A DNA stretch of 64,000 bases, taken from contig NZ_CP008887.1 in NCBI RefSeq assembly GCF_000769655.1, positions 1,116,001 to 1,180,000 of the forward strand, written 5' to 3'. The DNA comes from Thermococcus eurythermalis. Lineage in GTDB: Archaea > Methanobacteriota_B > Thermococci > Thermococcales > Thermococcaceae. The translations under genes and the position numbers were made by a program. Below the pieces are notes generated by a model. That model did no database searches, had not been told where the DNA came from, and saw nothing but the letters and a program-made list of their open reading frames with translations. Shown here piece after piece: positions 49,060 to 59,111 of the stretch (position 1 is the stretch's first letter; each line of letters opens with the position of its first letter).

Positions 49060-49962
49060 ATGGGCCACCACCATCACCACCACGCTCACGGGGTAAAAGG
49101 AAGGGTGCTCTTCTCGTTCGCGCTCAACATCGTCATAACCCTCGCCGAGGTAGTCGGGGGTATCCTTTCAGGCAGTCTGGCGCTCCTAAGCGACTCCCTC
49201 CACAACTTCAGCGACAGCATGAGCCTGCTCGCGAGCTACTTCGCAATAAAAATCGGCGAGCGGAAGGCCAACGAGAAGTACACCTTCGGCTACAGGCGTG
49301 CCGAAGTCCTCGTGGCGTTCATCAACTCGGCCGTCCTCGTGGGCGTCTCGCTCTTCCTCCTCGTTGAAGCCTACAGGCGCTTTAGGAGTCCAGAGCCGAT
49401 AGACGGCCCTCTGATGCTCGGCGTGGCCTTAATCGGCCTCCTTGCAAACCTGTTCTCTGTCCTACTCCTCCACGGGCACGCGCACAGCCTCAACGTCCGC
49501 TCCGCCTACCTTCACCTGCTGACGGATACCCTCTCATCGGTGGCCGTCGTCGCCGGCGGAATCGCGATAATCAAGTGGAACGCCTTTTGGGTTGACCCGC
49601 TCGTGACTGTCTTCATATCGCTCTACATCCTCCGCGAGGCGTATGGAATCCTCAGGGAGAGCATTGAGGTTCTCATGGAAGCCTCCCCCGACCTCGACCT
49701 TAAGGCGATAAGGGAGGAGATTGAGGGCATTCCGGGCGTTAAGAACGCGCACCACTTCCACGCCTGGCGCGTCGGAGAGAACGAAGTCCACTTCGAGTGC
49801 CACGTTGAGGTTGACGACATGCCCCTCAGTGAGGCGCAGAAGATTATTGATGAGGTCGAAGACAGACTGGAGAAGTTTGGCGTAACCCACGTTACAGTCC
49901 AGCTTGAGGTGGACAGGTGTGAGGGCAAGAACCTTCTGTGCCCTAAAAAGGACAAGAAATGA
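49060..49962 (+). CDS. Cation diffusion facilitator (CzcD/ZitB type) with natural His6 N-terminus
   Basis: A 300-residue transporter of six helices. The N-terminus is GHHHHHHAHGVKGRVLF. Metal-site helices 2 and 5 show LLSDSLHNFSDSMSLLASYF and HLLTDTLSSVAVVAGG, the zinc-type H-x-x-x-D/D-x-x-x-D patterns. The cytosolic domain carries HHFHAWRVGENEVHFECHVE. ATG 49060 follows GGGGTTGAA. It exports zinc or related divalent ions in exchange for protons. Confidence 0.92.
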   Translation: MGHHHHHHAHGVKGRVLFSFALNIVITLAEVVGGILSGSLALLSDSLHNFSDSMSLLASYFAIKIGERKANEKYTFGYRRAEVLVAFINSAVLVGVSLFLLVEAYRRFRSPEPIDGPLMLGVALIGLLANLFSVLLLHGHAHSLNVRSAYLHLLTDTLSSVAVVAGGIAIIKWNAFWVDPLVTVFISLYILREAYGILRESIEVLMEASPDLDLKAIREEIEGIPGVKNAHHFHAWRVGENEVHFECHVEVDDMPLSEAQKIIDEVEDRLEKFGVTHVTVQLEVDRCEGKNLLCPKKDKK

Positions 49963-50024
49963 TGCGAGATTGTGTTCGCCAGATGAATGGGGCTAAAAAG
50001 GGATAGAGGGCTCTGAAGTCCCCT

Positions 50025-50984
50025 CTAAAGCTCCGCCTCCCCGAGGACTTTGAGCATCTCAATAAGCCTCGGGTCTTTGACCTTCTCGATTGCCTTCTTG
50101 GCCTCCTCCTCTTCGATCTTTCCGTCTTTGAAGAGCGCCAGTGCCTTCACGGCCTCAAAGAAGTCCTTCATGTCCGGGAACGCGTTGGCGAACATGTCTA
50201 TGTTGAGGTATACGGTCTCGAAGTCGTCGTCGAGGAAGAGCTGCCACAGCACGTCCATGAGGGCGCCGAAGGCTATGTCCTCGTAGTCCGTCCCCCTGGC
50301 CCTTATGAGGGCGTAGAGGCACTCCTGCAGGGCCGCGTCGTAGTTCTCTTCCTCCTCGAACATCTCCTCGAAGCTGAGGTGGGCCTCCACGAGGAGCTCG
50401 TTGTCGTTGAGGATCTTGGGCAGGACACCGGCGATTATTGCCTTGGCCTGATAGGTGTCGCCGGCCTCGAAGGTTATGTAGCCCCTGTGGATTTCGACCC
50501 TCAGGAGTTCCCTCTCGTCGCCTAGCTCCTCGTAGAGCTCCTTTACCTTCTCAATGAGCTCAAGTGCCTTCTCGTACTCCTGCAGTTCCTCGTGGATGGT
50601 CGCCATGCTGTAGTACACCTTCGCGGCGTTCTCGACGTTGCCCTTGGCGACTTCCTCTTCAAGCAGGGCCCTGAACAGCTCAAGGCTCTTCTCAAGCTCG
50701 CCTATCAGGAAGTAAAGGTCGGCCAGGTGGAACTTCGCCTCAAAGCCCCCTTCCTTCTCCGCCAGCTTCTCGAACTCGGCTATCTTATCAACACCGAGGA
50801 ACTCGTGGTAGTAGTAGACGACCAGCTTGTAGAGCTCGTAGTCCTTCTTTTCGAGGGCAAGCTTTTCGGCCCCCTCAAGAACCTCCTTGAGCTCCTCGTC
50901 GCTCAGCTCGTCAACCTTGTAGTAGAGCAGGTTGGCCACCTTTTTGGTGTCCTTTTCTTCCAAAGCCTTCAGAAGCTCTTCCAT
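50025..50984 (-). CDS. Tetratricopeptide-like repeat protein
   Basis: A 319-residue acidic helical protein. TPR-like pairs occur at about residues 85-190: AKFHLADLYFLIGELEKSLE, KVYYSMATIHEELQEYEKAL, and HRGYITFEAGDTYQAKAI. No membrane segment. The start ATG 50984 follows GGTGACTCTA. It may be a scaffold; partner unknown. Confidence 0.8.
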   Translation of the reverse strand: MEELLKALEEKDTKKVANLLYYKVDELSDEELKEVLEGAEKLALEKKDYELYKLVVYYYHEFLGVDKIAEFEKLAEKEGGFEAKFHLADLYFLIGELEKSLELFRALLEEEVAKGNVENAAKVYYSMATIHEELQEYEKALELIEKVKELYEELGDERELLRVEIHRGYITFEAGDTYQAKAIIAGVLPKILNDNELLVEAHLSFEEMFEEEENYDAALQECLYALIRARGTDYEDIAFGALMDVLWQLFLDDDFETVYLNIDMFANAFPDMKDFFEAVKALALFKDGKIEEEEAKKAIEKVKDPRLIEMLKVLGEAEL

Positions 50985-51092
50985 TAGAGTCACCATACCT
51001 ACTACGCCGTTGTGGTTTTAATCCTTTCCTTGTTTCCCTCGCGGTGCTCCCGGCGAGCCCACATTTTTAAACCCTCCTGCGGAAGGGGATAT

Positions 51093-52037
51093 ATGCTTGA
51101 AGTGGTTTTTCTCGGTACCGGCGGGATAATGCCCACGCGCGAGAGGAACGTGCCTGCCGTGGCCATCAGGTATAAGGGCGAGATTCTGCTCTTCGACGTG
51201 GGGGAGGGCACGATACGGCAGATGAACACCGCGAAGCTCAGCCCCATGAAGGTTGACAGAATTTTCATCACGCACTTTCACGGCGACCACTACCTCGGCC
51301 TGGCCGCGTTAATTCAGACGATGAACCTCTGGAACCGCGAAAAGCCCCTCCACATCTACGGCCCGAAGTACACATTCGAGTTCGTCCAGCACTTCCTCAA
51401 CAGCGGCTTTTTCAGGCCCGGCTTCGACATCCACGTCCACGAGCTCGGCGAGACGAGGCTGAAGTTCAAGGATTACGAGGTGTGGAGCTTCAAGGTGGAG
51501 CACGGGATTCCGGCTTTAGGTTACGTCTTCAAGGAAAAGGACAGGCGCGGAAAGTTCCTCCCCGAGAAGCTGAGGGAGTACGGCCTTAAGCCGGGCCCCA
51601 TCCTCGGAAAGCTTGAGAGGGAGGGCAAGATAGAATGGAACGGCCGGACAATCCGCCTCGAAGACGTCACCGGGCCGAGGAGACGGGGGGTTAAGATAGC
51701 GTACACGGGCGACACAGAGCCGTGCGAGAGGGTGAGGCTGTTCTCGGAGAGGGCAGACCTGCTGATTCACGACGCGACTTACCTGAGCGGTGAAGACCGG
51801 GGCGAGAGCTACCATTCGACGGTTGAGGAGGCCTGTGAGGTCGCAAAGAAAGCCAGGGTGAAGCTCTTAGCGCTCCTCCACAGGGCCTTCCGGTACAGCT
51901 ACGAGGAATACCTGAGCGGGGCTTCGAGGGCGTGCCGTGAATTCGGAGTGGACTTCGTGGTTCCGAGGGACTTTGACGTCCTGACGTACAGGTCTGGAGC
52001 CTGGCACAAGTCAAACCTGCTGGAGGGAGAGAGATGA
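51093..52037 (+). CDS. rnz: Ribonuclease Z (tRNA 3' endonuclease)
   Basis: A 314-residue metallo-beta-lactamase. HFHGDHYLGLAALIQ is the metal motif, and GDTEPCERV, LIHDATYL and HRAFRYS follow in the order of RNase Z. VFLGTGGIMPTRERNVPAVA is the family N-terminus. It removes 3' trailers of tRNA precursors. It leads a group with the TraB-family and KH genes, overlapping the former by 4 bases. Confidence 0.93.
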   Translation: MLEVVFLGTGGIMPTRERNVPAVAIRYKGEILLFDVGEGTIRQMNTAKLSPMKVDRIFITHFHGDHYLGLAALIQTMNLWNREKPLHIYGPKYTFEFVQHFLNSGFFRPGFDIHVHELGETRLKFKDYEVWSFKVEHGIPALGYVFKEKDRRGKFLPEKLREYGLKPGPILGKLEREGKIEWNGRTIRLEDVTGPRRRGVKIAYTGDTEPCERVRLFSERADLLIHDATYLSGEDRGESYHSTVEEACEVAKKARVKLLALLHRAFRYSYEEYLSGASRACREFGVDFVVPRDFDVLTYRSGAWHKSNLLEGER

Positions 52038-52747
52038 ACTACCTGCGCTACGTCAAAATCATAGGGACGATGCACGTCTCGCCAAGGAGCAGGGAAGAGG
52101 TAATAAGGACGATTTTGAGCGAAAGGCCCCACGCCGTTGCGATTGAGCTTGACAGGGCCCGGTTCCTTGGAATGGAGCAAAAGGTAGAGCTGACGCTGGA
52201 GGAGTCCCTGAAGCTTGGGAGGAGGGGGCTCATAAACTACGCCCTCGCCAAGGTTGAGGAGAGGCTCGGGGAGACCTTTGGAATGTCGCCGGGGGAGGAG
52301 ATGAAGGCGGCAATCGAGTCCGCGAGGCTCCTTGGGGTGCCCGTGTATCTGATCGACGAGAACATCGGGGTAATCCTTGCAAAGATAGCATCTGCCCCCT
52401 TCAGGGAGAAGCTCCTGATGGCGCTGGAAGGCCTGAGCGTTTTTCTCCCCCTTGGAAAAGCCGAGATTGGAGACCCAATGGAGGAGTACAGGACGATGAT
52501 GGTCGAGTTCAGGCGCCGCTACCCGTACCTCTACCGCGTTCTCGTCGAGGAGAGGAACGTGGTGATGGCCAGAAATCTAATCGCGATAGTTGACTCGCTC
52601 CTGGCGAGGGGAGTTAAGAAACCAAAGGTTATAGCGGTCGTGGGTCTCGGCCACAAACCTGGAATAGAGAGACTCCTGAACGGACGTTACGTTTATATGG
52701 TGCGGGACAAAACATCTCAGGGGATTGGCCATGAGGGACAGGCTTGA
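52034..52747 (+). CDS. TraB/PrgY-family protein
   Basis: A 237-residue protein. IIGTMHVSPRSREEVIRTIL is the GTxH motif of TraB/TIKI/PrgY, and IAVVGLGHKPGIERLL is the second histidine motif. The fold resembles metallo-proteases of pheromone systems. The helical anchor found in longer relatives is missing. Cytosolic role unknown. Confidence 0.88.
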   Translation: MNYLRYVKIIGTMHVSPRSREEVIRTILSERPHAVAIELDRARFLGMEQKVELTLEESLKLGRRGLINYALAKVEERLGETFGMSPGEEMKAAIESARLLGVPVYLIDENIGVILAKIASAPFREKLLMALEGLSVFLPLGKAEIGDPMEEYRTMMVEFRRRYPYLYRVLVEERNVVMARNLIAIVDSLLARGVKKPKVIAVVGLGHKPGIERLLNGRYVYMVRDKTSQGIGHEGQA

Positions 52748-52913
52748 AAAGATGCTGAACGTGGAAATACTCGACATTGAGGAGACCGACGATAAGATTG
52801 TCGTCTACGTTCCCGCTGACAAGGTGAGGATAGCCGTTGGGAGCGGCGGTGCCGCCGTTAAGGCCGCCGAGCTTGTAATCGGGAAGAAGATTGAAGTCCG
52901 CGCCAAGGAGTGA
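52731..52913 (+). CDS. KH-domain RNA-binding protein (NusA-like, short)
   Basis: A 60-residue protein. DDKIVVYVPADKVRIAVGSG and GAAVKAAELVIGKKIEV match a single KH domain, with VGSGG as the GXXG loop. It begins inside the TraB-family gene (17-base overlap) after GGGGATTGGCC. Probably binds RNA. Confidence 0.8.
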   Translation: MRDRLEKMLNVEILDIEETDDKIVVYVPADKVRIAVGSGGAAVKAAELVIGKKIEVRAKE

Positions 52914-52914
52914 C

Positions 52915-52931
52915 TAACACTCCCGGTGATA
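52915..52931. promoter_or_regulatory. Thermococcales glycolytic motif upstream of the pgiA TATA box
   Basis: TAACACTCCCGGTGATA matches TATCAC-N5-GTGATA with one substitution. It lies upstream of the TATA box (GGTTAAATAAA, 52944-52954). In Thermococcales the Tgr/TrmBL1 regulator activates from upstream positions and represses from downstream ones (established knowledge), so activation of pgiA under gluconeogenic conditions is predicted. Confidence 0.7.
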
Positions 52932-52984
52932 CAAAAGGGGAAAGGTTAAATAAACCTAATGTAGTGTTTTCTCCGGTGGTGCCA

Positions 52985-53551
52985 ATGGAGTACAAGAAGC
53001 CCCTCGGTGTTAAGATTGAGGAGAACGGGGTAATCCCCGGCGCCAAGAAGCTCGTTAGAAGGCTCAGCGACATGAAGGGCTACTTCCTCGACGAGGAGGC
53101 CTACGAGGAGCTCCTCAAGGAAGACCCGGTCGTCTATGAGGTCTACGCCGTTGAGCAGGAGGAGAAGGACGGCGACCTCAACTTCGCCACGACCGTTCTC
53201 TATCCCGGCAAGGTCGGGAAGGAGTTCTTCTTCACCAAGGGTCACTTCCACGCCAGGGCCGACAGGGCCGAGATATACTACGGCATCAAGGGTAAGGGCG
53301 GAATGCTCCTCCAGACCCCGGAGGGAGAGGTCGAGTGGATTCCGATGGAGCCTGGAACCGTCGTCTACGTCCCGCCGTACTGGGCCCACAGGACAGTTAA
53401 CACCGGTGACGAGCCCTTCATCTTCCTGGCGATATACCCCGCCGACGCCGGCCACGACTACGGCTCGATAAAGGAGAAGGGCTTCGCCAAGCTCGTGATT
53501 GAAGAGGACGGCGAAGTCAAGCTCGTTGATAACCCCAGATGGAAGGAGTGA
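52985..53551 (+). CDS. pgiA: Cupin-type glucose-6-phosphate isomerase
   Basis: A 188-residue cupin enzyme that interconverts glucose-6- and fructose-6-phosphate. TKGHFHARADRAEIYYGIKG holds the metal ligands (His-x-His and Glu), and VPPYWAHRTVN the last His. This form is characteristic of Thermococcales and a few other archaea. The start follows GGTGGTGCCA. It neighbours ADP-glucokinase, as in T. kodakarensis. Confidence 0.95.
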   Translation: MEYKKPLGVKIEENGVIPGAKKLVRRLSDMKGYFLDEEAYEELLKEDPVVYEVYAVEQEEKDGDLNFATTVLYPGKVGKEFFFTKGHFHARADRAEIYYGIKGKGGMLLQTPEGEVEWIPMEPGTVVYVPPYWAHRTVNTGDEPFIFLAIYPADAGHDYGSIKEKGFAKLVIEEDGEVKLVDNPRWKE

Positions 53552-53654
53552 CTTTTCTGCTTCCCCACTATTTTTAGTGCCGTGTTCTGGGCTTAAAGTC
53601 CGGCGCTACCTTTGAATAGTCAAGCCAATGAGTTCTCGCCGTTTCTTATTTTTC

Positions 53655-53690
53655 GTTTGAAAGCCTCGCCCTTCAGGACGGGAGGAACTC
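53655..53690 (+). mobile_element. Solo right-end-like hairpin of an IS200/IS605-type element
   Basis: AAGCCTCGCCCTTCAGGACG then GGAGGAACTCAGC resembles the right end of IS605-family elements, with the usual CCCTTCAGG apex and a terminal TCAG. Compare the minus-strand end at 20986. The region 53552-53740 has no transposase gene. Could be an old excision scar or a minimal non-autonomous element. Confidence 0.4.
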
Positions 53691-53707
53691 AGCGCAATCC
53701 TTATTAA

Positions 53708-55102
<1,395 letters not shown>

Positions 55103-55130
55103 TTCTCGGTTTCGTTTTTTCTGTTCCTTC
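55103..55130 (+). terminator. T-rich terminator after glkA
   Basis: TTCTCGGTTTCGTTTTTTCT right after the stop is a pyrimidine-rich, poly-T stretch, consistent with archaeal intrinsic termination. Confidence 0.4.
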
Positions 55131-55195
55131 CAATTTCTACGCCAAAGTTAAAAGTGATGGCACCCCATTACCCTTAGGAACAAGGGGTGGTGACT

Positions 55196-56593
55196 GTGAA
55201 GACCGTAATCTTAGCGGGCGGAAAGGGAACCCGTCTGTGGCCCCTGAGCAGGGAGCTGATGCCGAAGCAGTTCGTCCGCTTCCTCGACGATAGGAGCCTG
55301 TTCCAGAAGACCGTTGAGAGGGCCCTGATGTTCTCGAAGCCGAGCGAGATATTCATCGTAACCAACAGGAACTACCGCTTCCGCGTTCTGGACGACCTTA
55401 GGGAGCTCGGTGTTGAAATCCCCGAGGACAACATCCTCCTCGAGCCGAGCGCAAAGAACACCCTGCCCGCCATCCTCTGGGCGACGCTCAGGATAGAGGA
55501 GGAGTTCGGGGACTCTGTCGTCGCTGTCCTGCCCAGCGACCACCTCATAGAGGTCAACGAGGCCTACGAGAGGGCCTTTGAGAACGCCGAAAAGCTTGCC
55601 AAAGATTATCTCGTCACCTTTGGAATCAAGCCTACCAGGCCCCACACTGGCTACGGTTACATAAAGCCGAGCGAAAAAATCAAGGAAGACGGAAAAATAA
55701 TCGGCTACCGGGTAGACGAGTTCAAGGAGAAGCCCGACCTCGAGACCGCCAAGAGGTACGTCGAGAACGGCTACTACTGGAACAGCGGCATGTTCGCCTT
55801 TTCGAGCTCGCTATTTATCGAGGAGGTCAGGAAGCACGCCCCCGAGGTCTGGGAGGCCTTTGAGGAGAGCGGCGACATCGAGGAAGCCTACAACCGCGTC
55901 CCGGAGATAAGCATAGACTACGGCGTCATGGAGAAGACGGACAAAGCCGCTGTGGTGCCGCTCAACATGAAGTGGAGCGACCTCGGCAGCTTCGACGCCA
56001 TCTACGAAGTCCTTGAGAAGGACTCCGACGGAAACGCGGTAAGGGTTCGCGGGAAGAAGGGCTACCATGTTGGCGTCGACTCCAGAAACAACCTCATCAT
56101 GACGGAGAGGCTCACTGCAACGGTGGGCGTTGAGGACTTAATCATCATTGACACCGGAGATGCCCTGCTCGTGGCAAAGAAGGGCGAGAGCCAGAAGGTC
56201 AAGGAGGTGTACAAGGCCCTGAAGGGGCTCGGAGACGAGCGCGTCATTGTTCATAGGACAGCCTACAGGCCCTGGGGAAGCTACACCGTCCTTGAGGAGG
56301 GCGAGCGCTACAAGATAAAGCGTCTCACCGTCCTCCCCGGTAAGAAGCTCTCCCTTCAGATGCACTACCACCGCTCCGAGCACTGGGTCGTTGTCAGGGG
56401 CACAGCGAAGGTGCTCGTGGGCGACAAGGAGATACTCCTCAGGCCGGGAGAGAGCACGTTCATTCCGGCCGGCGTTAAGCACCGCCTTGAGAACCCCGGC
56501 AGGGTAGTCCTTGAGGTTATAGAGACACAGATTGGTGAGTACCTCGGCGAAGACGACATAGTCCGCTTTGAGGACGACTTCGGCAGGGGATAA
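55196..56593 (+). CDS. manC: Mannose-1-phosphate guanylyltransferase/mannose-6-phosphate isomerase
   Basis: A 465-residue bifunctional enzyme. LAGGKGTRLWPLSRELMPKQ is the nucleotidyltransferase loop, and FKEKPDLETAKRYVENGYYW is the sugar-nucleotide site. The C-terminal 110 residues form a cupin domain (LSLQMHYHRSEHWVVVRGTA) with isomerase activity. It makes GDP-mannose for glycans, glycolipids and compatible solutes. GTG 55196 is chosen because GGGGTGGTGA precedes it. Confidence 0.93.
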   Translation: MKTVILAGGKGTRLWPLSRELMPKQFVRFLDDRSLFQKTVERALMFSKPSEIFIVTNRNYRFRVLDDLRELGVEIPEDNILLEPSAKNTLPAILWATLRIEEEFGDSVVAVLPSDHLIEVNEAYERAFENAEKLAKDYLVTFGIKPTRPHTGYGYIKPSEKIKEDGKIIGYRVDEFKEKPDLETAKRYVENGYYWNSGMFAFSSSLFIEEVRKHAPEVWEAFEESGDIEEAYNRVPEISIDYGVMEKTDKAAVVPLNMKWSDLGSFDAIYEVLEKDSDGNAVRVRGKKGYHVGVDSRNNLIMTERLTATVGVEDLIIIDTGDALLVAKKGESQKVKEVYKALKGLGDERVIVHRTAYRPWGSYTVLEEGERYKIKRLTVLPGKKLSLQMHYHRSEHWVVVRGTAKVLVGDKEILLRPGESTFIPAGVKHRLENPGRVVLEVIETQIGEYLGEDDIVRFEDDFGRG

Positions 56594-56608
56594 AGTTTTA
56601 ACGCTGTA

Positions 56609-56625
56609 TATCACTGGGAGTGATA
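56609..56625. promoter_or_regulatory. Perfect Thermococcales glycolytic motif before the phosphomannomutase gene
   Basis: TATCACTGGGAGTGATA fits TATCAC-N5-GTGATA at every fixed position. It is 12 bases before the start codon and downstream of a TATA-like AAGTTTTAAC (56594-56603), so repression is predicted. Confidence 0.78.
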
Positions 56626-56636
56626 GGGGTGGTAAT

Positions 56637-58007
56637 ATGGGAAGGCTCTTCGGAACATTCGGCGTCAGGGGGATAGCGAACGAAAAGATAACCCCGGAGT
56701 TCGCCCTTAAGATGGGCATGGCCTTCGGAACGATGCTCAAGAGGGAAGGAAGGGAAAGGCCCGTCGTCGTTGTCGGCAGGGACACGAGGGTAAGCGGTGA
56801 AATGCTGAAGGACGCTCTAATCAGCGGGCTCCTCAGCGTCGGCTGTGACGTCATCGACGTTGGGATCGCCCCCACTCCGGCCATACAGTGGGCGACCAAC
56901 CACTTCAGGGCCGACGGTGGCGCCGTTATAACCGCTTCCCACAACCCGCCCGAATACAACGGCATAAAGCTCCTTGAGCCGAACGGCATGGGGCTGAAGA
57001 AAGAGCGCGAGGCGGTTGTTGAGGAAGTCTTCTTCAACGAGGACTTTGAGAGGGCGAAGTGGTACGAAATCGGCGAGGTCAGGAAGGAGGAGGTAATCAA
57101 GCCGTACATAGAGGCGATAAAGAGCAGGGTCGATGTGGAGGCAATAAAGAAGAGGAGGCCCTTCGTTGTCGTTGACACTTCAAACGGTGCTGGCTCTCTC
57201 ACCCTGCCCTACCTGCTCAGGGAGCTTGGGTGCAAAGTCGTCAGCGTGAATGCCCACCCGGACGGCCACTTCCCGGCCAGAAACCCCGAGCCGAACGAGG
57301 AGAACCTCGGGGAGTTCAAGGAGATAGTCAAGGCCCTCGGCGCGGACTTCGGAGTTGCTCAGGACGGTGACGCGGACAGGGCAGTGTTCATAGACGAGAA
57401 CGGACGCTTCATTCAGGGTGACAAGACGTTCGCTCTGGTTGCCGATGCAGTCCTGAGGGAGAATGGCGGTGGGCTCCTCGTCACGACTATAGCAACTTCC
57501 AACCTTCTCGACGACATAGCCAAGAGGAACAACGCGAAAGTCATGAGAACTAAAGTCGGTGACCTCATAGTCGCGAGGGCTTTGCTTGAGAACAACGGAA
57601 CCATCGGCGGCGAGGAGAACGGTGGAGTCATCTTCCCGGACTTCGTCCTCGGAAGGGACGGCGCGATGACCACCGCGAAGATAGTCGAGATTTTCGCCAA
57701 GAGCGGGAAGAAGTTCAGCGAGCTGATAGACGAGCTCCCGAAGTACTACCAGTTCAAGACGAAGAGGAAGGTGGAAGGCGACAGGAAGGCGATTGTGGCA
57801 AAAGTGGCCGAACTCGCCAAAGCGAGGGGCTACACCGTTGACACCACCGACGGAACAAAGATAATCTTCGAGGACGGCTGGGTTCTGGTTAGAGCGAGCG
57901 GAACCGAGCCGATAATCAGGGTCTTCAGCGAGGCAAAGAGTGAGGAGACGGCCAAGGAGTACCTTGAGCTGGGCCTCAGGCTTCTGGAGGAAGTTCTTGG
58001 GGCTTAG
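56637..58007 (+). CDS. Phosphomannomutase/phosphoglucomutase
   Basis: A 456-residue alpha-D-phosphohexomutase. TASHNPPEYNGIKLL holds the phosphoserine, AQDGDADRAVFID the magnesium loop, GEENGGVIFPDFVLGRDGAM the sugar specificity loop, and RASGTEPIIRVFS the phosphate-binding loop. It supplies mannose-1-phosphate to ManC and may also act on glucose. Its promoter carries a perfect glycolytic motif. Confidence 0.93.
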   Translation: MGRLFGTFGVRGIANEKITPEFALKMGMAFGTMLKREGRERPVVVVGRDTRVSGEMLKDALISGLLSVGCDVIDVGIAPTPAIQWATNHFRADGGAVITASHNPPEYNGIKLLEPNGMGLKKEREAVVEEVFFNEDFERAKWYEIGEVRKEEVIKPYIEAIKSRVDVEAIKKRRPFVVVDTSNGAGSLTLPYLLRELGCKVVSVNAHPDGHFPARNPEPNEENLGEFKEIVKALGADFGVAQDGDADRAVFIDENGRFIQGDKTFALVADAVLRENGGGLLVTTIATSNLLDDIAKRNNAKVMRTKVGDLIVARALLENNGTIGGEENGGVIFPDFVLGRDGAMTTAKIVEIFAKSGKKFSELIDELPKYYQFKTKRKVEGDRKAIVAKVAELAKARGYTVDTTDGTKIIFEDGWVLVRASGTEPIIRVFSEAKSEETAKEYLELGLRLLEEVLGA

Positions 58008-58132
58008 TTCCTCTTCCACTTTTCCAGCAGTTTTCCTCTACTCCTAATCTCCCTTCTCAGAAGCAATGTGCTTTAGAACGAGTTAACTGGTTAAAAGCCG
58101 ACACAAAACATGGAGAAAAGAAAGGAATGGCC

Positions 58133-58933
58133 TCAGAGATAACCCCTGTCCTCTTCCTCCGGAGCTGGGGGCATTGTCTGCTCGAGCATCGCCCTCTGCA
58201 TCTCCTGAACCTTCTGGAGTATCTCCTCTGTCTCCTTTGCGCGCTCCTCGAGGGCGGTCATGTCGAGCTCTATTCCGAGTATCTTCGTGACCGCCGTCAG
58301 GACGGCCTTGGCGGCCTTAGCGTCAACGATGTAGCCGAGGCTCTCGCCGAGTATGCTTATACCGTACATCGAGCGGAGCTTGCCCATTCCGAGGAGAAGA
58401 CCAGCCGCACCAACTATCGCTCCTCCCTCGTCTTCCCTCCAGACCACCTCGACGGAGCAGTCCTTGAGCTTCTCCTTGTAATAATCCACAAGCTCCTCAT
58501 GGGTTACTGCCGCTAAGACCCTCGGCTCACCCTGGAGCTCCGGCACCTGGTAGCCACCCATCGTTATTATCTCCCTGACGCCGAGTTCCTGAACGAGGTC
58601 GAGCATTTTCCCAACCACCTCATAGTGGCCGGGACTGTCCGTCGGCGGAACCTGCTGGTCGCCGGTGATGATGATTAGGTCCCTTCCGTTTTCGTCGGGG
58701 TTCACCCAGTAGTAGAACTCGTTTTTCATGAGCTCGACGATTGAGCCCTTCTTTATAATGACCTGGTGCATGAAGTGCGGTGAGTAAAGTTCGGCGAACT
58801 TTACCGCGTTGAGCTCCTGGATGAGGTGCTCCGCGGCGAGCTTTCCAACGAGGCCTATGCCAGGGAGGCCCTCTATGAAGACCGGATCCCTGAGCTGGGG
58901 CCTCTCGAGCAGGTAAATCATTGTTTCTTTCAT
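58133..58933 (-). CDS. PAC2/DUF75-family proteasome-assembly-chaperone-like protein
   Basis: A 266-residue protein. VFIEGLPGIGLVGKLAAEHL is the family N-terminus, LIIITGDQQVPPTDSPGHYE, and TMGGYQVPELQGEPRVLAAV the core. The C-terminal 40 residues are a coiled coil ending in acidic residues. The start ATG 58933 overlaps the nop10 stop. Related to eukaryotic PAC2; the archaeal role is not settled. Confidence 0.9.
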   Translation of the reverse strand: MKETMIYLLERPQLRDPVFIEGLPGIGLVGKLAAEHLIQELNAVKFAELYSPHFMHQVIIKKGSIVELMKNEFYYWVNPDENGRDLIIITGDQQVPPTDSPGHYEVVGKMLDLVQELGVREIITMGGYQVPELQGEPRVLAAVTHEELVDYYKEKLKDCSVEVVWREDEGGAIVGAAGLLLGMGKLRSMYGISILGESLGYIVDAKAAKAVLTAVTKILGIELDMTALEERAKETEEILQKVQEMQRAMLEQTMPPAPEEEDRGYL

Positions 58934-59109
58934 TCTCTCACCCCTATACCGAGGACTTCCCGCTTCCACCTGCGCCTGTACTCGCCGTACGGGTCTTCTG
59001 GCGAGAAGCGCGGCGGGTGGGCTACCTTGGTCTTGGCCCCGCAGAGGGGGCAGGTCTCCTTAAGGGTGTAGCGCCCGCATTCGGGACACTTCCTTATGCG
59101 GAACCTCAT
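58930..59109 (-). CDS. nop10: Nop10, H/ACA ribonucleoprotein subunit
   Basis: A 59-residue protein. RIRKCPECGRYTLKETCPLC is the zinc ribbon, then AHPPRFSPEDPYGEYRRRWK. It binds Cbf5 in H/ACA RNPs that make pseudouridine in rRNA. It starts 3 bases after the aIF2-alpha stop and overlaps the PAC2-family gene by 4 bases; the block is probably one operon. Confidence 0.95.
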   Translation of the reverse strand: MRFRIRKCPECGRYTLKETCPLCGAKTKVAHPPRFSPEDPYGEYRRRWKREVLGIGVRE

Positions 59110-59111
59110 CT

